From contig CBDETA010000003.1 in assembly GCA_965242785.1 (NCBI GenBank), positions 1 to 64,000 of the forward strand: DNA of 64,000 bases, written 5' to 3'. The stretch is from Maricaulis sp965242785. GTDB taxonomy: Bacteria; Pseudomonadota; Alphaproteobacteria; Caulobacterales; Maricaulaceae. How positions within the stretch are numbered: the first letter of the stretch is position 1; each line of letters opens with the position of its first letter. Position numbers and translations under genes: made by a program. Below the pieces are notes generated by a model that saw only the letters and a program-made list of their open reading frames with translations, was not told the DNA's origin and ran no database searches. Positions 58,963-64,000 of this stretch are shown here, one piece after another.

Positions 58963-59156
58963 GACACCGTTTTCCGCGCCTCCGCAGCAACGAATCCAAA
59001 CCCCAGCTCAATGGCGATCCCGCCGCGCTCCGGCACCGCTCCTCCGCCAAGGCGTACCCTGCGCCCGGATTCTGAACGCCCAGCCGCACTGTTCCATTGA
59101 CCTTTCCCGGTCCTGCCCTTCGAATGCCTCGATCGTGGAGATAAGGGAGAGTCACC

Positions 59157-60512
59157 ATGAAACGTCAGCTTCTGGCCATGACCAGCGCCATCGGTGTGGC
59201 TCTGGCCTGTACCGGGTGGGCCCAGGCCCAGGACGCGTCGGGCGATGATGCCCTACGCCGGGCGATCCAGGCCGACTATGCCAATCACCTGGAAGCGCTC
59301 TACCAGCACTTCCACGCCCATCCCGAACTCTCCCATCAGGAAGTCGAGACGGCAGCCCGGCTGGCGGCCGAGTTGCGGGCCCTGGGCTTTGAGGTCACCG
59401 AACAGGTCGGCGGCACCGGCGTCGTGGCAGTGATGGAGAACGGCGAGGGGCCGACCCTGATGCTGCGCGCCGACATGGACGGCCTGCCGGTGCGCGAACA
59501 GACCGGCCTGTCCTATGCCTCCACCGATACCGGCGTGGATCATCGCGGGGTCGAGAACCCCACCATGCATGCCTGCGCCCACGATACCCACATGACCGGC
59601 CTGGTCGGTGCGGCGCGCCAGCTGGTCGAGCGCACCGATGAATGGTCCGGCACGCTGGTGCTGATCGGCCAGCCGGCCGAGGAGCTGGGCGAGGGCGCCG
59701 TCGCCATGCTGGAAGACGGTCTGTATGAGCGCTTTCCGCTGCCCGACTTCAACATTTCCTTCCACACCTTCTCCGCCATCCCGACCGGCACCATCACCTA
59801 TGCGCCGGGCTATGCGATGGCCAATGTCGACTCGGTCGATCTCTATGTGCGCGGCCGCGGTGGCCACGGGGCCTATCCGCACACCACCAAGGATCCGATC
59901 TATCTGGCCTCGATGATCGTGGTGAACCTGCAATCCCTGATCTCGCGCGAGCTCTCGCCGCTCGAGCCGGGCGTGGTGACGGTCGGTGCCTTCAATGCCG
60001 GCACCAAGCACAACATCATCTCCGACGAGGCCCATCTCCAGCTCACCGTGCGCTCCTATTCCGACGAGACCCGGGCGCATCTGCTGAGCGGCATCGAACG
60101 CATCGCCCATGCCCAGGCCGCGGCCTATGGCCTGACCGAGGAAGAGTATCCGCGCATCGAGATCGAGGAGACCTACACGCCCTCGCTCTACAACAATCCC
60201 GACCTGGCCAGCCGCGCCGTCGCGACCGTGCGCGAACGCTTCGGTTCTGACGCCGTGGTCGAGGCCCCGCCGGTGATGGGCGGCGAGGATTATTCCCAGT
60301 ATCACCGCACCGAGCACAACATCCCGACCTTCATGTTCTGGGTCGGCGGCACCACGCCGGAGCGCCTGCAGGGCTATGTCGACGAAGGGGTGACCCCGCC
60401 GTCCAACCACTCGCCCTTCTTCGCACCGGACGATCCGGCCGGCACGATCACCCAGGCGACCGAGGCGATGACCGCCATCGCGCTGGATATCCTGCGACCG
60501 GCGGCGGACTAG
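59157..60512 (+). CDS. secreted M20 family amidohydrolase
   Basis: 451 aa. A signal peptide (about 1-24, cut after AQA) is followed by an M20D amidohydrolase. The first region has LYQHFHAHPELSHQEVETAA and the metal motif LMLRADMDGLPV; then HACAHDTHMTGLVGAA, the catalytic Glu pair in GQPAEELGEGA, the lid-domain His in RGRGGHGAYPH and the last ligand in PSNHSPFFAP. Relatives cleave N-acyl amino acids, hippurate or indole-acetyl-amino acids, here in the periplasm. GGGAGAG precedes the ATG. It is monocistronic. Confidence 0.92.
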   Translation: MKRQLLAMTSAIGVALACTGWAQAQDASGDDALRRAIQADYANHLEALYQHFHAHPELSHQEVETAARLAAELRALGFEVTEQVGGTGVVAVMENGEGPTLMLRADMDGLPVREQTGLSYASTDTGVDHRGVENPTMHACAHDTHMTGLVGAARQLVERTDEWSGTLVLIGQPAEELGEGAVAMLEDGLYERFPLPDFNISFHTFSAIPTGTITYAPGYAMANVDSVDLYVRGRGGHGAYPHTTKDPIYLASMIVVNLQSLISRELSPLEPGVVTVGAFNAGTKHNIISDEAHLQLTVRSYSDETRAHLLSGIERIAHAQAAAYGLTEEEYPRIEIEETYTPSLYNNPDLASRAVATVRERFGSDAVVEAPPVMGGEDYSQYHRTEHNIPTFMFWVGGTTPERLQGYVDEGVTPPSNHSPFFAPDDPAGTITQATEAMTAIALDILRPAAD

Positions 60513-60521
60513 GGGCTTCAA

Positions 60522-60543
60522 GCGCGCGGCGCGCGCCGCGCGC
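60522..60543. repeat. 22-bp perfect GC palindrome
   Basis: GCGCGCGGCGC and its exact reverse complement lie head to head, 10 bp after the amidohydrolase stop. It can form a hairpin; without a T-run its use as terminator is uncertain. Confidence 0.6.
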
Positions 60544-60690
60544 GTCTGCCTTGCCCGACCGGCCCCGTCCTGGGCGGGTTGGCGGCACAGCCGCGGGACA
60601 AGGATTCGGGACGCCTCATCAACACCCCGTTAATTGCCACCCAGCCCGGCGCCCTCTACCGTGCGCGCGACTGAGTGAGGGGGAGTTCCG

Positions 60691-61914
60691 ATGTCGTTGA
60701 TTCCAGCCGACAACCCGATTGCTGCCGTCGCCGGCCTGTTTGTCATCGCCGCGGCCGGCTTCCTAATCGAGAAGACCCGGATCGGGGCGCTCCTGACCGG
60801 GGCGGTCTGGGCCATCCTGCTGGCAATCCTGGCGTCGAACCTTCCGATCATTCCGATGCTCGATTTCGCAGAAGGGGTGAGATTTGCAGGTTGGGCCACT
60901 CTCATCCCGCAAGAAACGACCACCGGAGAAACGCCTCCTGGCTATGACTTCGTCTTCCAGTATTTCGTACCGATCCTGATCCCGCTCTTCCTGATGAAGG
61001 CGGATCTGAAAAAGATCTTCTTCGAGACTACCCGCACAACGCTCGCCTTCCTGCTGGCCTCGCTGGGCACGGTGCTGGGCGCGATCGTCGCCTTCTCGCT
61101 GGTGGATCTGGGCGAGCGTGAAGCCGCTGCCGCGGGCACGTTCACGGCCACCTATATCGGCGGCTCCGTGAACTATGCCGCCCTGGTCGACCTGACAGGC
61201 CTGCGCGAGAGCGATCCCGCTTTCGTGTCCGGTGCCACCGCCGTCGACAATCTCTATTCCGGCCTCTTCCTGGCCCTTCTTGCCCTGTTGCCGGGCTGGA
61301 AATGGCTCTCCGACCGTTTTGTCCAGCGCGACCATTCCGAGGCCGATGCGTCGGAGACAGCGGTCGAGGCGAGCCCGACTTCGGCCGCCAGCCTGATGTT
61401 CTCGGTCACCTTCGCCCTGCTGGTCGTGGTCATCGGCGATCTCATCACCGGCTGGCTGGTCAGCCAGTTTGGCGACAGTGCCGGAAACTGGCGCTATGCC
61501 GTCATCACCGTGCTCGCCCTGATCCCGGCGACGGCCTTTCCCAAAACCATGGGCAGCCTGTCCGGGGGGTACGAGCTGGGCATCGGTCTCAGCTTTGTCT
61601 TCTTCGCGGCCATTGCGGCTGGTGCCGATGTGATGGGCCTGATCGAGACCGCGCCGATCCTGATCTTCGTGATCGGCGTTATGCTGGCCGTGCATGGCGT
61701 GGTGACCTTCGGTCTGGGCGCCGTGTTCCGGCTGTCCCTGCCCGAGCTGATCACCGCCTCCAACGCCGCCATTCTCGGCGCCACCACCGCACCGGCCCTG
61801 GCCGCAGCGAAAGGCTGGAAGGACCTGGTCACGCCGGGCGTTCTGGTCGGCGTGTTCGGCTATGCCATCGGCACCCTGATCGCAACGGCCGTCTACCAGT
61901 TCTGGCCCGGCTAG
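60691..61914 (+). CDS. DUF819 family membrane protein
   Basis: 407-aa integral membrane protein with about ten helices. DUF819 features are the opening PIAAVAGLFVIAAAGFLIEK, the LIPLFLMKADLKKIFFETT motif, the ATYIGGSVNYAALVDLTGL motif and SNAAILGATTAPALAAAKGWK. The family resembles transporters with an inverted repeat, but no substrate is established. GGGGGAG precedes the ATG. Its stop overlaps the stop of the convergent GFA gene by 4 bp (CTAG). Confidence 0.9.
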   Translation: MSLIPADNPIAAVAGLFVIAAAGFLIEKTRIGALLTGAVWAILLAILASNLPIIPMLDFAEGVRFAGWATLIPQETTTGETPPGYDFVFQYFVPILIPLFLMKADLKKIFFETTRTTLAFLLASLGTVLGAIVAFSLVDLGEREAAAAGTFTATYIGGSVNYAALVDLTGLRESDPAFVSGATAVDNLYSGLFLALLALLPGWKWLSDRFVQRDHSEADASETAVEASPTSAASLMFSVTFALLVVVIGDLITGWLVSQFGDSAGNWRYAVITVLALIPATAFPKTMGSLSGGYELGIGLSFVFFAAIAAGADVMGLIETAPILIFVIGVMLAVHGVVTFGLGAVFRLSLPELITASNAAILGATTAPALAAAKGWKDLVTPGVLVGVFGYAIGTLIATAVYQFWPG

Positions 61915-62288
61915 TCCGGGTCGGGCCGGCACCAGTCCAGCGCTTCACCGGCAAAGGCATCGCCCGAAGGCGTGAAGGCGGTCGGGTCGTCAAAGGTGCC
62001 GATCAGGAAATGGATCTCGCCGGCCCAGGCCTCTCCCTGATAGCTCAGCGGCGTGCCGCAGCGGCCGCAAAAGCCGCGACTGACACCGGGCGAGGGGGCA
62101 TGATGGCTCATCGGGCCGGTCACCGAGACCTGGTCCTCGCGCCAGCCGACCCAGGTTGAAAAGGCACCACCGGTCGAGCGGCGGCAGCTGTTGCAATGAC
62201 AACGGGCGACGAATTTCGGCTTTCCCCGGCAGACAAAGCGCACGGTCTGGCAACGACATCCGCCTGCGCATTCCTGTGACGTAGACAT
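61911..62288 (-). CDS. GFA family zinc protein (CENP-V/GFA domain)
   Basis: 125 aa. Zinc-binding Cys pattern GGCRCQTVRF, ARCHCNSCRRSTGG and GFCGRCGTPLSY, as in glutathione-dependent formaldehyde-activating enzyme-like proteins. I start at ATG 62288; the frame is open far upstream but only over the next gene. The formaldehyde activity of the family has been questioned, so only the zinc fold is safe. Its end overlaps the DUF819 gene. Confidence 0.9.
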   Translation of the reverse strand: MSTSQECAGGCRCQTVRFVCRGKPKFVARCHCNSCRRSTGGAFSTWVGWREDQVSVTGPMSHHAPSPGVSRGFCGRCGTPLSYQGEAWAGEIHFLIGTFDDPTAFTPSGDAFAGEALDWCRPDPD

Positions 62289-62525
62289 GTTCCGGCTCCG
62301 CTCCCGGCAAGGGCAGGGGACCTGCAAACGCCATGGGGGATTCCCGTGGGCCAGCTTCCCGCTGGTCTGCAGGGACCTGCACGATAACCTTCCGTCAGTC
62401 CGGCGTGACATTACACCTTCTTCATCCCCTCGACAGGGCGCTGCAGGTGCAAACCCGCCATAGACTGCATCCAATCGGTGTCTCTCAGGCATCATGGGGG
62501 CGAAGAGACCTTTGGAGGGATCAAT

Positions 62526-63521
62526 ATGACGTTCAAGATTATCGCCGGTGGCGTCGCCACCCTGATGGGCATCGGCGCCCTGGCCATGACCGCTTCGGCA
62601 CAGCCCGGCAGCAGCGCCCAGTCCTATTCCGGGGACACGGTTTCCATCGAGAACTTCATCGGCCGGGTCGAGGTCCGCACCGGCGGGTCGGACATCCGGG
62701 TGGAATTCCGCAATCCCGGCTCGGAAGCCGAAACCCCGACGGCCCGCTCCGTCGGCGGCGGCGTTGCCATTGATGGCGGCCAGAGTGTGCGCCGTCTCAA
62801 CTGCCGCACCCGCGATGACGAGGTCTTCATCGGTCGCTGGCCGGGTGCGACCTCGATCAATGAATACCCGGTGATCATCATCACCGCACCCGCCTCGGTG
62901 AATTTCTCCATGTCCGACAGCGCTTTCGTCGGTCAGGCGGGTGATCTGGGATCGCTGGAACTGTCGATGAATTCCTGCGGTCGGTTCGAAGCCGGTGACA
63001 TCGACCGGACCGCCAGCCTTCGCATCAACGGCTCCGGCGATGTCCGCGTCCGCGATATCGGCGGGTCGGCCATGCTGAACATCAACGGATCGGGCGATAT
63101 CGATGCCGGTAATATCGGTGGCGATGCCGACATCAATATCAATGGTTCCGGTGACATCGTGGCCGGCAATGTGGCCGGTGCCACCGAGATCGACATCAAT
63201 GGCTCCGGTGATATCGAACTGGCCCGCCTGGCCTCGCTGGACATCAATATTTCCGGCTCCGGCGATGTCGAGGCCGATGCCATGGACGGCGCTTTCGACG
63301 CCCGGATTTCCGGCTCCGGCGATATCGAAGTGCGCAATGGCCGCGCCGAACCCTTCCAGGCTCACATCAACGGCTCGGGCGACATTTCCTTTGGCGGCAC
63401 GGCAGTCAATGTCACCGTGCGCGAATCCGGTGGCGGTGACGTCAACATCAACGAGATCGAAGGCTCGATCGATTGGCGCCGCAATGGCCGGTCGATCCTG
63501 CGTGTCGGCGGCGCCAACTAG
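62526..63521 (+). CDS. secreted GIN/DUF2807-type beta-solenoid repeat protein
   Basis: 331 aa. A signal peptide (about 1-25, cut after ASA) leads to a repetitive body with at least seven copies of a G-S-G-D motif at about 19-residue spacing (INGSGDV, INGSGDI x4, ISGSGDV, ISGSGDI), as in head domains of GIN/DUF2807 proteins that fold into a beta-solenoid. The N-terminal part (SIENFIGRVEVRTGGSDIRVEF) opens the same solenoid. GGAGG precedes ATG 62526; the longer frame from 62478 is not supported. Periplasmic or surface location is likely; no enzymatic site is visible. Confidence 0.82.
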   Translation: MTFKIIAGGVATLMGIGALAMTASAQPGSSAQSYSGDTVSIENFIGRVEVRTGGSDIRVEFRNPGSEAETPTARSVGGGVAIDGGQSVRRLNCRTRDDEVFIGRWPGATSINEYPVIIITAPASVNFSMSDSAFVGQAGDLGSLELSMNSCGRFEAGDIDRTASLRINGSGDVRVRDIGGSAMLNINGSGDIDAGNIGGDADININGSGDIVAGNVAGATEIDINGSGDIELARLASLDINISGSGDVEADAMDGAFDARISGSGDIEVRNGRAEPFQAHINGSGDISFGGTAVNVTVRESGGGDVNINEIEGSIDWRRNGRSILRVGGAN

Positions 63522-63543
63522 GTCTGGCGCCTGACCGACAAAC

Positions 63544-64000
63544 CTATTCTGGCGTCCGGTTTCTGACCGGACGCCATTTTGCTGCCTCGTAGAGGGCGAT
63601 GGCGGCGGCATTGGAGACATTGAGGCTTTCCACCGCTTCGGTCATCGGGATGCGCACCAGCTGGTCGCACGCCTCCATCACCCGCGGGCGCAGGCCCTTC
63701 TCCTCCGACCCCATCACCAGGACCACGCCGGGGCCATGGCCCTGTCCGTCCGGGCCGGCCAGCGCGTCGGCCAGCAGGGCTTCGCCTTCACCGGCCAGAC
63801 CCAGCACCCAGCGTCCCGCCTTGCGGAAATCCAGCAGGGTGTCGGCAATATTGGTCACCCGCACATAGGGCACGCGCTCGGCCGCCCCGACCGCGCTCTT
63901 GCACACCGTGCCGAACAGGGGCGGGGCCTTGCGGTCCTGCATCACCACCGCGCGAACGCCAAACGCCGCGGCAGAGCGCAGCACGGCGCCGACATTGTGC
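63544..64000 (-). CDS. rlmB: 23S rRNA 2'-O-methyltransferase-like SPOUT protein (RlmB/TrmH family), 5' end outside window
   Basis: The C-terminal SPOUT methyltransferase domain, running off the window end. Motif 1 is HNVGAVLRSAAAFG, motif 2 is VVLVMGSEEKGLRP and motif 3 is IPMTEAVESLNVSNAAAIALYEA, forming the AdoMet-binding knot. RlmB, which methylates G2251 of 23S rRNA, is the most likely member; other TrmH-type 2'-O-methyltransferases are not excluded. Its 3' end contains the terminator hairpin of the convergent gene. Confidence 0.85.
   Translation of the reverse strand, partial: HNVGAVLRSAAAFGVRAVVMQDRKAPPLFGTVCKSAVGAAERVPYVRVTNIADTLLDFRKAGRWVLGLAGEGEALLADALAGPDGQGHGPGVVLVMGSEEKGLRPRVMEACDQLVRIPMTEAVESLNVSNAAAIALYEAAKWRPVRNRTPE
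63550..63580 (+). terminator. intrinsic terminator of the GIN repeat gene, inside the rlmB coding end
   Basis: Perfect 11-bp stem TGGCGTCCGGT / ACCGGACGCCA with loop TTCTG, followed by TTTTG. It lies 28 bp after the stop of the plus-strand gene, within the last codons of the minus-strand gene. Confidence 0.8.

Larger units (their letters stand above)
58715..59156. other. 442-bp gap with hairpin and tandem repeat
   Basis: I see no gene; frames near 58881-59100 lack ribosome binding sites and give Arg/Pro-rich products. The gap holds a long perfect hairpin (58816-58846) and a tandem 15-bp repeat (58932-58962), plus the promoter of the amidohydrolase gene at 59157. Confidence 0.5.

Noticed and set aside
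58881..59100. Two short plus-strand frames before the amidohydrolase
   Set aside because: Overlap the tandem repeat, no start signals, basic low-complexity products.
63030..63390. Regular DNA repeats resembling a CRISPR or satellite
   Set aside because: They are in frame and encode the G-S-G-D repeats of a secreted protein; there are no spacers.

Overview
The window is a GC-rich chromosomal segment with no rRNA, CRISPR array, integrase or transposase gene. It looks like an alphaproteobacterium of the Caulobacterales/Maricaulales group (Maricaulis-like). The support is indirect: two DUF2336 proteins, a tRNA-His without an encoded G-1 and with A73, CtrA-like half-sites, and widespread ATGA-coupled operons. 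The genus is an inference.

Layout. 0-5.3 kb: arginine succinyltransferase catabolism (M20 hydrolase, astA, astD, astB) and a lone receiver protein. 5.3-11.3 kb: phenylalanine 4-hydroxylase, a five-domain secreted beta/gamma-crystallin protein, an AsmA protein, an M48 protease lipoprotein and tRNA-His, then a duplicated hairpin-rich repeat (11.35-11.74 kb). 11.8-18.2 kb: an alpha/beta hydrolase converging on a tight four-gene operon: outer-membrane barrel, small secreted protein, secreted metzincin-type protease with an acidic repeat linker, and a subtilase. This operon is the best candidate here for an undescribed system. 18.4-24 kb: a regulatory/cell-envelope cluster (lytic transglycosylase, two DUF2336 proteins, Hpt protein, receiver, NAD kinase). 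24-26.3 kb: class II aldolase-like protein, small outer-membrane barrel, cytochrome c lipoprotein. 26.5-30.7 kb: sulfotransferase, a glycosyltransferase-like/sulfotransferase fusion and an ABC exporter, probably one export operon for a sulfated product. 30.7-33.2 kb: PF10118-type metal-dependent hydrolase and an MFS transporter.

34.4-50.7 kb is a copper/heavy-metal resistance island: CusC/B/A-type RND efflux (the adaptor carries two fused CusF domains), CueR, a CueR-type promoter, the CopA-type ATPase, a DUF2231-like His-rich membrane protein, two OafA-type acyltransferases, an SnoaL-like protein, a CnrYXH-like sigma-factor triad, PepSY and DUF4198-like proteins and a stand-alone CusF. These genes would export Cu(I) across both membranes, buffer it in the periplasm and sense it in the cytoplasm (CueR) and periplasm (CnrX-like).

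50.9-64 kb: tRNA-Thr, a DUF1761-like protein, metG, a cyclophilin lipoprotein, a QEGLA-motif protein, an ABC-2 transporter, a small foreign-looking patch (HEPN-like protein plus mini HTH protein), a secreted M20 amidohydrolase, a DUF819 membrane protein, a GFA protein, a secreted GIN-type repeat protein and the 3' part of an rlmB-like SPOUT methyltransferase that runs off the end. All calls come from reading motifs and architecture; no database search was run.
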